A DNA stretch of 64,000 nucleotides, from contig NC_022664.1 in NCBI RefSeq assembly GCF_000485905.1, forward strand, positions 1,116,001 to 1,180,000, in the 5' to 3' direction. The stretch comes from Spiribacter curvatus (lineage in GTDB: Bacteria; Pseudomonadota; Gammaproteobacteria; Nitrococcales; Nitrococcaceae). Shown piece after piece: positions 1-7,267 of the stretch (its first letter is position 1; the number at the start of each line of letters is the position of its first letter). The notes beneath the pieces were generated by a model that was not told the origin of the DNA, ran no database searches, and was given only the letters and a program-made list of their open reading frames with translations. A program made the translations under genes and the position numbers.

Positions 1-1
1 C

Positions 2-514
2 GGTTCGCGACTCATGGTGGGCGGGTTTATGTTGAACAATCAACTGACGGATTTCCGTTTCGATCCCGAGGCGGCCGATGGACGCCCGCATCCCAACCGG
101 GTTCAGCCCGGCAAGCGGCCTCTGTCCTCCATGTCGCCCGTTATCGCACTCGACAGTGACGACCAACCCCGGCTGATCATCGGCTCACCGGGCGGGACGC
201 GCATCATTGGCTATGTGGCACAGCGCGTGGCCGATGTGCTGATGCGGGGCAAGGGCGTTGAAGCGGCGATCGAGGCCGGGAACCGGGTCAACCGTAATAG
301 CCGAACGCAGGTGGAGGCGGATACCGATGCACAAGCGCTGGCCCCCGGTCTTGAAGGACTGGGCCATGAGGTCGAGATCGAATCCATGACCAGCGGACTC
401 CATGGCATCGAGCGTCTGCCCGATGGCGTGATCCGGGGCGCTGCTGATCCGCGCCGGGAAGGTTCGGTCGGTCGTTCCACCAGCCCATCATTGATTGACA
501 GCGTCAATCATTAG
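2..514 (+). CDS. gamma-glutamyltransferase, C-terminal part (cut by window start)
   Basis: The 5' end lies outside the window; the frame is open from base 2. The visible part matches the small-subunit end of the gamma-glutamyltransferase/cephalosporin acylase family: the stretch GFMLNNQLTDF, then GKRPLSSMSP (the Ser-Ser pair that binds the gamma-glutamyl group) and GSPGGTRII (oxyanion region). In this family the precursor cleaves itself before a catalytic Thr, which would be upstream and is not seen here. The enzyme acts in the periplasm on glutathione and gamma-glutamyl peptides. It ends with TAG at 512-514, and nothing downstream looks co-transcribed. The call is firm at family level; substrate preference cannot be judged from this piece. 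Confidence 0.9.
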   Translation, partial: GSRLMVGGFMLNNQLTDFRFDPEAADGRPHPNRVQPGKRPLSSMSPVIALDSDDQPRLIIGSPGGTRIIGYVAQRVADVLMRGKGVEAAIEAGNRVNRNSRTQVEADTDAQALAPGLEGLGHEVEIESMTSGLHGIERLPDGVIRGAADPRREGSVGRSTSPSLIDSVNH

Positions 515-546
515 AAATGTTGCGCCGCGTCATACGAGTTGCTATA

Positions 547-557
547 TTGCATTGCAA
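547..557. promoter_or_regulatory. TTGC-N3-GCAA palindrome upstream of the phasin gene
   Basis: TTGCATTGCAA is a perfect inverted repeat with a 3-base centre, about 50 bases upstream of the phasin start. PhaR-type repressors of phasin genes are known to bind TGC-rich palindromes of this shape, so an operator is plausible. No phaR gene is in the window, so the link is inference. Confidence 0.35.
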
Positions 558-607
558 CAAAACGGGAAAGCCGTTGGATACCCTAAACGACCGATGAGGA
601 AAACATC

Positions 608-1003
608 ATGATCAACGATATGTTTGCCAAGTACACCGAGCAGGCCGAGAACCTTTTCATGGCCCCTACCCGCAACTACGCCAAGCTGGCCATGGACTAT
701 ACGCAGAAGCTGATTGACGCCCAGATGGAGGCGACGCGCACCTATACGGAGCTTGGCATGCAGCAGGCCCGCGCCGCGCTGGCGATCAAGGACACCAACG
801 CGCTTCAGCAGTACGCCGAGAAGCAGCAGGCGGTCGCCAAGGACCTGGGCGAGCGCGTCAAGGCGGACGGTGAGAAGGTTGTCGCCCTGAATCAGGACTT
901 CGCCAACGAGGCCCGCAAGCTGGTCGAGTCCAGCGCCCAGAGTGCCTCGGAGACCGCCTCGGAAACCGTCGAGGCCGCCAAGAAGGCCACTAAGGCCGGC
1001 TGA
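608..1003 (+). CDS. phasin family protein
   Basis: 131 aa, soluble and almost entirely helical. It starts MINDMFAKYTEQ and carries long amphipathic helices rich in Ala, Gln, Glu and Lys, then an Ala/Ser/Glu tail, as in PhaP/phasin_2 proteins that coat polyhydroxyalkanoate granules. GATGAGGAAAA sits just upstream of the ATG as ribosome binding site. No PHA synthase, depolymerase or phaR is in the window, so the gene stands alone, with a TTGC-N3-GCAA palindrome in its upstream region. The 3' end overlaps the convergent membrane protein gene by 14 bases. Low-complexity helical proteins are easy to over-assign; phasin is the best match but a general helical stress protein is possible. Confidence 0.75.
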   Translation: MINDMFAKYTEQAENLFMAPTRNYAKLAMDYTQKLIDAQMEATRTYTELGMQQARAALAIKDTNALQQYAEKQQAVAKDLGERVKADGEKVVALNQDFANEARKLVESSAQSASETASETVEAAKKATKAG

Positions 1004-1862
1004 TACCGGCCTGCCCTTCCGGCCCTGGGTTCGGAGCACCTGAATCGCTGCCCGCCATACGGCGGCGGCGATTCCAGTTGTCATCTGACATCACCAGACC
1101 AGAATCCGCACACGCGATATCAAACTCTAAGTGGTTCCAGTGACCGCCTCGATGGTCATACTCAATGACTCGCCACTCGCCCGGACGATTCCAGAAGATA
1201 ATGAACGAGCGCAGCGTAGGCGCGTGGGGCCCGAGCAACTTCCTGAGCTGCCGGCTGCTTCGCACATCGCCGGCCGAGGGCGCCGTCCCGCCGTCGTGGA
1301 CGGGATGATTGTGGTACTGACGAACCTCGTCGCAGCCAAGTCGATCGATGTGGTCGCGCCACTTGGCTGGATCATCAGCCGGCCGGCATCGATACAAGGA
1401 GCCGATCGACGCCGTCGCCCGGACAACAACGCCTGAGCGCACGAACGCGGTGACAAACACCTCGCGGCCCTCTCGATACATCCCCACGGCCAGGGCCTCC
1501 TCCAGACTCGAGACATCCCGCCCGGCAAGCCCGTACGCCTTTTTAAACGCTTCACCTTTACGCCGGCCACGAAAGGCATCGAAGCGCGCGGTGAGGGCCT
1601 CCTCAAGTCTTTGGACTTCGGCACGGACGACCGATGCGCGATGCCATGCCGCCTGATACCGCCGAGACACCAGCAGCAAGGCCCCGTGAGCGATCACAGG
1701 GGTGACCGTGATTGCCAGAGCGCCATAGAGGCGCCCCTGCATGGCGCGTTCCGCCAGACCATACGCGACGACCACGACGGGCAGCGTCACCACAGCCAGC
1801 ACCAGAGTTCGTTGCTTGCGAAGGGTCAATGCCTCGGCACTGAGGCGTTCGTACTGGGACAA
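990..1862 (-). CDS. membrane-anchored JAMM/MPN-like (RadC-type) metalloprotease-fold protein
   Basis: 290 aa. Two membrane segments (about residues 18-36 and 44-66) are followed by a charged helical linker and then a soluble domain. That domain carries QYHNHPVHDGGTAPSAGD, with H184, H186, S196 and D199, which matches the HxHP-(x)n-SxxD zinc signature of JAMM/MPN proteins and RadC. The spacing between the second His and the Asp is two residues longer than in RadC, so the fold call is good but catalysis is unproven. The start is TTG at 1862; an in-frame TGA lies a few codons upstream and no ATG fits. The C-terminal tail is Gly/Pro-rich and low complexity. It overlaps the phasin gene tail-to-tail. 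I do not recognise a named family with this membrane-JAMM layout. Confidence 0.7.
   Translation of the reverse strand: MSQYERLSAEALTLRKQRTLVLAVVTLPVVVVAYGLAERAMQGRLYGALAITVTPVIAHGALLLVSRRYQAAWHRASVVRAEVQRLEEALTARFDAFRGRRKGEAFKKAYGLAGRDVSSLEEALAVGMYREGREVFVTAFVRSGVVVRATASIGSLYRCRPADDPAKWRDHIDRLGCDEVRQYHNHPVHDGGTAPSAGDVRSSRQLRKLLGPHAPTLRSFIIFWNRPGEWRVIEYDHRGGHWNHLEFDIACADSGLVMSDDNWNRRRRMAGSDSGAPNPGPEGQAGISRP
993..1012. terminator. possible hairpin between convergent genes
   Basis: AGGCCGG at 993-999 pairs with CCGGCCT at 1006-1012 (7 bp, 6-base loop holding the phasin stop codon). It lies where the phasin gene and the opposing gene overlap. No U-tract follows, so termination is only a suggestion. 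Confidence 0.3.
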
Positions 1863-1911
1863 GGGATGGTTCCGTCAGGCTAGTGAATGGCGGCGCCATA
1901 GACACAGCGCT

Positions 1912-2043
1912 TCAAGATAGTGACAGCTCGATGACCACCACGACCAGCAACCCCGGTCGCGGCCATTACCCGGGCCCGAACGGCCCCCAGCCCCCCAGCA
2001 GAAGAGCCGGCCAGACGTTGCGATTGTTGATCAGTGATGACAT
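1912..2043 (-). pseudogene. degenerate paralogue of the small membrane protein encoded at 4857-5087
   Basis: Reading from ATG at 2043 gives MSSLINNRNVWPALLLGG, then an in-frame TAA, then LLVVVVIELSLS and TGA. The intact 76-aa protein at 4857-5087 begins MQSLMQNRSVWLGLVLG and ends LLIVVVIELSLS. Both ends therefore match while about 30 central residues are missing, and a stop interrupts the frame. The DNA around the 3' ends is also similar (GACAG-TC-ATGAC-AC-ACGA-CAGCA). This looks like a decayed duplicate with an internal deletion. It lies in the 235-base gap before the CsaA-like gene. Confidence 0.7.
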
Positions 2044-2097
2044 GAAAGCCCTGATATTGGGGTATTCAATGAAAGCACTACACTTCGGGACCCCGCC

Positions 2098-2436
2098 ATG
2101 GAAACCGTCGAGTCCGAGGACTTCACCCGGGTCGAGCTGTGTGTCGGCACTGTCGTGGACGTCGAGGCATTTCCCGAGGCGCGCCGCCCGGCGTGGCGTC
2201 TGCGCATCGACTTTGGTCCGGGGTTCGGCATGCGCAAGTCCAGCGCCCAGATCACCGACCTCTACGACCCTGACAACCTGATCGGACGACAGGTGATCGC
2301 AATGGTCAATTTCCCGCCCAAACAAATCGGCCCGTTCATGTCCGGATGCCTGGTCACCGGCTTTCACGGAGAAGACGGGGCCATCGTCCTATGCGCCCCG
2401 GATGCGCCCGCCCCCAATGGCAGTCGCCTGATCTGA
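2098..2436 (+). CDS. csaA: CsaA-like tRNA-binding (EMAP/OB-fold) protein
   Basis: 112 aa, full length for CsaA-type single-domain proteins. It has the OB-fold features of the family: RVELCVGTVVDVEAFPEAR at the start, then RIDFG, the KSSAQIT segment, and the C-terminal VNFPPKQIGPFMSG and VTGFH pieces. The family binds the tRNA elbow and in Bacillus acts as an export-linked chaperone; here the role is inferred from homology only. It starts at the ATG at 2098 (an alanine-rich upstream frame is not needed). The lipoprotein gene follows 80 bases downstream on the same strand. Confidence 0.85.
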   Translation: METVESEDFTRVELCVGTVVDVEAFPEARRPAWRLRIDFGPGFGMRKSSAQITDLYDPDNLIGRQVIAMVNFPPKQIGPFMSGCLVTGFHGEDGAIVLCAPDAPAPNGSRLI

Positions 2437-2516
2437 CATCGCTGGATTGCTCCGACACTAGTGGTCGGTGGTCGCCCGCACCCTCGGCGTTCCATATGCG
2501 AACCAAGGAAAAGGCA

Positions 2517-3026
2517 ATGCGAGTTCTCCCATTCATGACCATCGTTCTTGCGATTGGTATCACCGGCTGCGCATCTATCGTCGGCGAGCGCGAGCAGGCC
2601 GTCACCATCAACAGCTCCCCCGACGAGGCGCAAATCACCATTACCGACGAGACAAGCGAGGAAATTCACTCCGGCAGAACACCGATCACGGTACAGCTGG
2701 CCAAGTCTGATGGCAGCTACTTTGGGGGCAAAACCTACATAGTCGATGTCAGCAAGGCGGGGTTCGAATCCCGAGAGGTTCGTATCGAATCCCGGCCCAA
2801 TGGCTGGTATGTCGCCGGTAATCTGGTCTTTGGTGGCTTGATCGGATGGCTGGTCGTCGACCCGCTGACAGGCGCGATGTACAACCTGAGCCCTGACTCG
2901 ATTGATACCTCGCTCGGCGACAACGTCAGCCTCGACAATTCGGGTAAGCGGACCATGAAGGTGGCGCTGGTCAAGGACGTTCCCACATCCATGCGCTCCA
3001 AAATGGAGTATATCGGACAGCTGTAG
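2517..3026 (+). CDS. lipoprotein with PEGA-like beta domain and Gly-rich hydrophobic segment
   Basis: 169 aa. The N-terminus MRVLPFMTIVLAIGITGC is a lipoprotein signal with the lipid-modified Cys at residue 18. The following domain (VTINSSPDEAQITITDE, then GRTPITVQL) resembles PEGA-type surface domains; then comes a hydrophobic stretch, NLVFGGLIGWLVVDPLTG, ending MYNLSPD. I chose the ATG at 2517 because AAGGAAAAGG lies directly upstream; the ATG at 2496 would put a charged extension ahead of the signal. The function is unknown. Proteins of this build are usually anchored to the inner leaflet of the outer membrane. A strong hairpin follows the stop codon. Confidence 0.75.
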   Translation: MRVLPFMTIVLAIGITGCASIVGEREQAVTINSSPDEAQITITDETSEEIHSGRTPITVQLAKSDGSYFGGKTYIVDVSKAGFESREVRIESRPNGWYVAGNLVFGGLIGWLVVDPLTGAMYNLSPDSIDTSLGDNVSLDNSGKRTMKVALVKDVPTSMRSKMEYIGQL

Positions 3027-3047
3027 GGCGCATTCCCACTCATCAGC

Positions 3048-3072
3048 ACTGGGGAGCGCCCTGCTCCCCAGT
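3048..3072. terminator. hairpin between convergent genes, probable bidirectional terminator
   Basis: ACTGGGGAGC (3048-3057) pairs perfectly with GCTCCCCAGT (3063-3072): a 10-bp GC-rich stem with a 5-base loop. It sits 21 bases after the lipoprotein stop and 18 before the end of the opposing outer-membrane gene. There is no clear U-tract on either strand. Confidence 0.6.
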
Positions 3073-3089
3073 CAGGCGATCGCTGCCGC

Positions 3090-3743
3090 TTAGAAAGCGT
3101 AGCGATAGCCGAGCGACCATCCCGTCGCGTCAGAACTGCGACTGAGTGACGTGGTGATCGACGAATGGCCATCTAACCAGTAGGCCCCACCGGCTCCGAC
3201 CGATGTCGTGTCGCCAAGGTCACCGAGATCCGCGTATGAGACATTGGCATTAATCTCGATACTTTCGGACACCCACCGCCGCATTCCAGCCGTTGCCCCA
3301 TACCCCGAATCTTCGACGGTCGAACAACGAGTCAGATTACAGATTTGGACTTCTGCATCGACAAACTCGAGCGCAAACAACAAGTCCGTCCGCGTACCGA
3401 TGGGCGTTACATAACCAAGCCCCAGGGACCCTGACGACTCTTCGATTTCGACGCCATAGCCCTCGTCCGACAGAGCACTTCCCGCCACGCTCACAATGAG
3501 GTTATCGCTGAATTGCAGGATACCGCCCACCGATGCGCCAGCGACTCCGGAGAAGCGGACCACTTCTCCAGTCCCACCACCGCGCCTGACGACGACGTCA
3601 TCGTCATCGTCATAACTGACCACGTTGGCAGCCAGAGACAAAGATGAGTAATTGAAATTTGGAGTCTCAGCGACAGCGTCAGCGCCACCAAGGGCCAGAA
3701 AAAGTGATGTAGAAATCAGCCGAAGGCGTTGTTGAGTTTTCAT
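3090..3743 (-). CDS. outer membrane beta-barrel protein
   Basis: 217 aa. It has a signal peptide (MKTQQRLRLISTSLFLALGG, cleavage near ADAVAE), then alternating hydrophobic/polar beta strands, and it ends SLGYRYAF with a terminal Phe, the usual BAM recognition end of outer membrane barrels. Residues about 45-55 contain an acidic run of five Asp, consistent with a halophile surface. The ATG at 3743 is chosen because AAGGAG stands 8 bases upstream; the GTG at 3752 would overlap that site. A Cys pair (QICNLTRC) may form a periplasmic or surface disulfide. No specific substrate is evident. Confidence 0.75.
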   Translation of the reverse strand: MKTQQRLRLISTSLFLALGGADAVAETPNFNYSSLSLAANVVSYDDDDDVVVRRGGGTGEVVRFSGVAGASVGGILQFSDNLIVSVAGSALSDEGYGVEIEESSGSLGLGYVTPIGTRTDLLFALEFVDAEVQICNLTRCSTVEDSGYGATAGMRRWVSESIEINANVSYADLGDLGDTTSVGAGGAYWLDGHSSITTSLSRSSDATGWSLGYRYAF

Positions 3744-3801
3744 AAGGGTCACTCCTTGATTAGCGGAGATCGGCGACCTCCACCCCTAGTGAACCCTCGA
3801 G

Positions 3802-3839
3802 GCGCGGCATTTGGTGTCGGAGCAGTTCACATGCCGCGC
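3802..3839. repeat. 9-bp inverted repeat with 20-base loop upstream of the barrel gene
   Basis: GCGCGGCAT (3802-3810) and ATGCCGCGC (3831-3839) form an inverted repeat. It lies between the stop of the methyltransferase gene and the start of the outer-membrane gene, both on the minus strand. It could be a weak terminator for the first or an operator for the second. Confidence 0.35.
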
Positions 3840-3871
3840 TAAAAACTGGACGCTGTATTAACCGCGCAGCC

Positions 3872-4714
3872 TCACGGCTTACGAAAAACGAAAATCCCCC
3901 AGGTCAGGTCGCCGCGACGGCCACCATCCACCCAATGCTGCAGGCCGCGCTTCATACGCTCGATGTACGCCGTGCTCACGGCCCGGGCGATCTGCTGCTC
4001 TTCCTCAATCAACACTTCAAGCACCCGGCCGTAATGCGCGGCGATCATGTCGCCTCGCTGATCAAAGCCGAGTTCTTCAAGGCCGAGGGCTTCGAGCGTG
4101 TCGCGATAGAAAGCCGGTGAACCGAGGGATTCAAGGTGCAGGCGATCAAGGATGGGCTGCAGCCCTTCATTACTGCGGTCATCGGCCTGCATCGGGTCGG
4201 TGAAGATGAGGATTCCGCCCGGGCGCAGCACACGCACCGCCTCCTCCATCACGCGGCGCCGGTCACCACTATGCAGAAACGCCTCCTGCGAGCGCACGAC
4301 ATCAAAACTGTCATCGGCGTAGGGCACCTCTTCGAAATTGCCACCGACAATCTCGATGCGCTCGTCGAGGCCCTGTTCGACATTCTTGCGCCGCGCACGC
4401 GCATTTTCCCGCGCGCTGAGGTTCAGGCCGACGCCCGAGCACCCGTAATGGCGAGCGAGGTAGCGCAGCGCACCGCCATAGCCCGACCCCAGATCGATCA
4501 CCCGGGTGCTGGCATCAAGCCCGGGGGTTTGCTCGGCCATGACCTGATTGCTGCGGCGGCTTGCGGTATCAATCGCCTCCTGCGGATAGTCGTACAGACC
4601 GACATGGATATCCTCACCGCCCCACACGAGCGCATAGAAATTGTCGGCGTCCTCACTATCGTAGTAGTCGTGCGCGGTCTGAACCGCTGCGCTGTAAGGC
4701 TTCTCGTGCATCAT
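3872..4714 (-). CDS. sarcosine/dimethylglycine N-methyltransferase-like enzyme
   Basis: 280 aa, the usual length for the sarcosine/dimethylglycine methyltransferase of halophilic Ectothiorhodospiraceae. These enzymes use S-adenosylmethionine to turn sarcosine and dimethylglycine into glycine betaine, a compatible solute. The N-terminus (AHDYYDSEDADNFYALVWGG, then EDIHVGLY) is typical; motif I is VIDLGSGYGGALRYLA; later come NFEEVPYADDSFDVV and the post-II VLRPGGILIFTDPM. CAGGAGACC precedes two adjacent ATGs, so translation may begin at 4714 or 4711. The glycine/sarcosine methyltransferase that normally performs the first step is not next to it. A different small-amine methyltransferase cannot be excluded. 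Confidence 0.75.
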   Translation of the reverse strand: MMHEKPYSAAVQTAHDYYDSEDADNFYALVWGGEDIHVGLYDYPQEAIDTASRRSNQVMAEQTPGLDASTRVIDLGSGYGGALRYLARHYGCSGVGLNLSARENARARRKNVEQGLDERIEIVGGNFEEVPYADDSFDVVRSQEAFLHSGDRRRVMEEAVRVLRPGGILIFTDPMQADDRSNEGLQPILDRLHLESLGSPAFYRDTLEALGLEELGFDQRGDMIAAHYGRVLEVLIEEEQQIARAVSTAYIERMKRGLQHWVDGGRRGDLTWGIFVFRKP

Positions 4715-4856
4715 GGTCTCCTGTCACTCAAGCAATCGCTCGGTATTGGTCTGCCTTACGACAAACCCATGACGCCAGTCTACAGAATGATCGGTTTGGA
4801 GCACGGCGAGCCAGCGGCCTGTCAGGCGTATGACGACCGACGCCGCATACCCGACT

Positions 4857-5087
4857 TCAGGAGAGAGACAGTTCTATGACAACGACGATCAGCAGGCCAA
4901 CGGCGCCGGGCCAGGCGCTACGGGTCATCACCCCGAACACCGTTAACGGGATAAGCACCGTCAGCGCCGCCAGAATATGAGGCAGGGCCGCGACGCCCGT
5001 TGCCGCCATCGTCCATATACGGACACCACCCAGGGCGCCGAGCACCAGTCCCAGCCATACACTCCGGTTTTGCATCAGTGATTGCAT
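4857..5087 (-). CDS. small integral membrane protein, intact parent of the 1912-2043 relic
   Basis: 76 aa, about three hydrophobic segments: SVWLGLVLGALGG, LPHILAALTVLIPLTVFGVM and AVGLLIVVVIEL. The ATG at 5087 is preceded by CTGGGGGC. A longer open frame extends upstream into the HD gene but gives Arg-rich sequence and is rejected. It starts 20 bases after the HD gene on the same strand, so the two are probably co-transcribed. No family is recognised. A degraded second copy lies at 1912-2043, which shows that this gene has been duplicated locally. Confidence 0.65.
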   Translation of the reverse strand: MQSLMQNRSVWLGLVLGALGGVRIWTMAATGVAALPHILAALTVLIPLTVFGVMTRSAWPGAVGLLIVVVIELSLS

Positions 5088-5107
5088 GACAGCCCCCAGG
5101 TCGCTGA

Positions 5108-5635
5108 TCACTCCGGAAACCGGGGTTCCCGGCTTTTGGCCCGTGCCTCCGCCGCTGCAATCACCTGCGGATCGCGCGCGGCCGTCGTACATAGATAATC
5201 GGGATTGACGGTGATTCCGACCCGCGGCAGATCCAGCCGGTCGGCATCCCAGCAGGTCGCGATCGTTGGATCGGCATGGCTGCGCTCGACTGTATGCCCC
5301 TGGCACGCAACCACCAGCAGATCGAGCTCCGCCTGACTGGCCGGCAGCCGGCCCTTTGTGAACGCCGCCAACGCCAGATCGGCACCCCGCGGCCCGTGCT
5401 CAATGTCCCAGCCATCGGTCTCGCGACAACTGTCGTGGAAGAACGCGAACAGCTCGATGACGCGCGGATTGGCGCCAGTGGTCTCGGCGAGCAGCAGACC
5501 GTTATGACGGACCCGATGCCAGTGATCCGGCCCATGCGGGCTGTGCGGGGGCAGTGCGAAGCAGCCGGTCGTATGTTCGAGAACGGCCTGCCGCTCCTCG
5601 GTGGAGAGCAGGACGGGAGGTGTGGTCTGGTTCAC
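5108..5635 (-). CDS. HD-domain phosphohydrolase family protein
   Basis: 175 aa. It carries the H...HD...D metal-site pattern: HGPDHWHRVRHNG, then ELFAFFHDSCRE, and later TCWDADRLDLPRVG. HD proteins hydrolyse phosphate esters or nucleotides; the closest relatives in size are uncharacterised ones. I chose the GTG at 5635 because AGGAAG lies 6 bases upstream; the frame extends further upstream into the divergent lipoprotein promoter with non-protein-like sequence. It is followed at once by the small membrane protein gene. The substrate is unknown. Confidence 0.8.
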   Translation of the reverse strand: MNQTTPPVLLSTEERQAVLEHTTGCFALPPHSPHGPDHWHRVRHNGLLLAETTGANPRVIELFAFFHDSCRETDGWDIEHGPRGADLALAAFTKGRLPASQAELDLLVVACQGHTVERSHADPTIATCWDADRLDLPRVGITVNPDYLCTTAARDPQVIAAAEARAKSREPRFPE

Positions 5636-5721
5636 GGAAGACTTCCTGTGCCTTGTCTGCGAGTGGAAATCGAGTCGGCGCTGTCGATGGTAGTATAGCA
5701 ATAAGCGATTGGAGACAGACA

Positions 5722-6375
5722 TTGCTCGGGAATCTTTTCAAGCGCGCACGGCGGATCACCGCGCTGGCGGCGATGGCGATGGTCCTCGTCGGCTGCAAGG
5801 CCGATGAGCTCGAGGTTCGCATCGACCTTACCCAGCTACGCTCGGCGGCGGCCGGCAACGAGGTCGTCGCCCCTTTCACAGTGGTCTTCACCCATCCGCG
5901 GCCACTGAACACCCGGCAGAGTGCCCAGGTGGATGACGTGTGGAGTGCACTCAAGGAATACGTCCGGATCACGGATTTCGAGCGCGAGAACGTCGACGGT
6001 GGGCTACGCGTGAGCGTTGATGGCGAGGTCCCTGTGCGGACCACGCGGACCGCGAACGACGCCTTGTTCGTGTCGTTTACCGAATCAACTGCTTTCGGGG
6101 GGTTCCATCGGGTCACGCTGGAGACCGGGGAGCGTTTCGACGCCCTCCAGGAGACACTGGCATCGATTAACTTCGCCCTGGATCTGGCCGAATTCCATCC
6201 GACCGCCATGGAGATCACCGGACGCTCATCGCGGCTTCTGGCACCGGCTGCCACAGTGGAGGGTGAGAGCCATCTGCTCTACGACGGTGTGTTGAACGAC
6301 TCGATCACAATCCGCCAGGCCGGCGGTGCCTTTCAGCACACCGGCCCGGGATTTTTCGTCCGCATGGACGGTTGA
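5722..6375 (+). CDS. predicted lipoprotein of unknown function
   Basis: 217 aa from a TTG start at 5722 that has GGAG 7 bases upstream. The N-terminus is LLGNLFKRARRITALAAMAM followed by VLVGC, a clear lipobox, so it should be lipid-anchored. The mature part is mixed beta/alpha, with no cysteine pattern or metal site that I can recognise. It is transcribed divergently from the HD gene with 86 bases between the starts. It ends 15 bases before the tail of the broken alcohol dehydrogenase. I do not recognise a family. Confidence 0.65.
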   Translation: MLGNLFKRARRITALAAMAMVLVGCKADELEVRIDLTQLRSAAAGNEVVAPFTVVFTHPRPLNTRQSAQVDDVWSALKEYVRITDFERENVDGGLRVSVDGEVPVRTTRTANDALFVSFTESTAFGGFHRVTLETGERFDALQETLASINFALDLAEFHPTAMEITGRSSRLLAPAATVEGESHLLYDGVLNDSITIRQAGGAFQHTGPGFFVRMDG

Positions 6376-6390
6376 GCGTGCCGGCAATAC

Positions 6391-7267
6391 CTATTGGGCG
6401 GTCAGGATCATCTTAATGGCCTTTTCATTCGCGGCGTCACCGAAAACGTCATAGGCCTTTTCAATGTCGTTCAGCGGGAAGTGGTGAGTGATGAGGCTTT
6501 TCGCATCGACACCTCCCGCCTGCAGGGTGCGCATCAGCACCGTAATGGTGTTGGTGTTCACCAGCCCGGTCCGGACCGTGACGTTCTTGATCCAGAGATT
6601 CTCGAGGTGGAACTCCACACTGGTGCCATGCACCCCGATATTAGCGATGTGACCGCCGGCTTTGACGATGCTCTGGCAGGTGTCGAAGGTTTCGGGGATG
6701 CCGACCGCCTCCATGGCCACATCAACGCCCTCTCCGTCCGTCATTTGCATGATCTGCTCGACGGCACTGCCACTGATGGTGTCGGTGGCACCCAGGGACC
6801 GGGCCGTGGCAAGACGGTTTTCGTCGGGATCGATCATGATCAGACGCGCCGGTGAGTAGAACCGGGCGGTGAGCAGTGCGGCAAGCCCGATGGGTCCGGA
6901 CCCCACGATGGCGACGGTGTCACCGAGGTTGACCTCACCGTTCAGTGCACCGATTTCATGCCCGGTCGGCATGAGGAATGCGAACCGCCTCTGCCTGCGT
7001 CCCATCGATCCGATGGCCCAGAATCCAGCCCCCATCGCGGCATTGCGGGTACATGCCCTGTTTGCAGTAGTCACAACGTCCGCAGGAGGTAATGCAGGAA
7101 ATGAGCACACGGTCACCGGGCTGAAGGGTTGAGACCCCATCGCCGATCGACTCGACAATCCCCACGCCCTCATGGCCGAGTGCACGGCCCGGTTCGCAGG
7201 TCGGCACATCGCCCTTGAGGATATGCAGATCGGTCCCGCAGATCGTGGTGTGGGTCATACGCACTGC
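6391..7267 (-). pseudogene. zinc-dependent alcohol dehydrogenase, main fragment (5' end missing, internal deletion and frameshift)
   Basis: In one frame, 6956-7267 encodes AVRMTHTTICGTDLHILKGD, then the GHEGVG zinc-site region, the four-Cys structural zinc loop (CGRCDYCKQGMYPQC) and ends IPHADRA-stop. A second frame from about 6975 down to 6391 continues MPTGHEIGALNGEV, the Rossmann motif VGSGPIGLAALL and the rest of a medium-chain dehydrogenase. About 21 residues between the two halves are missing. The DNA CTCATGCCGAC (6965-6975) reads HAD in one frame and LMPT in the other, so the loss probably happened between two copies of that word. The first 30 codons are also absent; a matching fragment lies at 29241-29333. 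Surely non-functional as an alcohol dehydrogenase. Confidence 0.88.
7262..7267. repeat. CACTGC junction word, left side of the 22-kb block
   Basis: The hexamer CACTGC marks the point where the main dehydrogenase fragment starts and directly abuts the stop codon of adenine deaminase (7268-7270). The same hexamer occurs at the other break (29247-29252). Six bases could be a target duplication, microhomology or chance. Confidence 0.5.

Noticed and set aside
3744-3871. riboswitch or small RNA in the gap between the barrel and methyltransferase genes
   Set aside because: Only one inverted repeat with a long loop is present; no conserved riboswitch core could be recognised.
4857-5306. longer version of the small membrane protein overlapping the HD gene
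   Set aside because: The first 73 codons are a shadow of the HD gene; the ATG at 5087 has its own ribosome site and matches the relic at 1912-2043.
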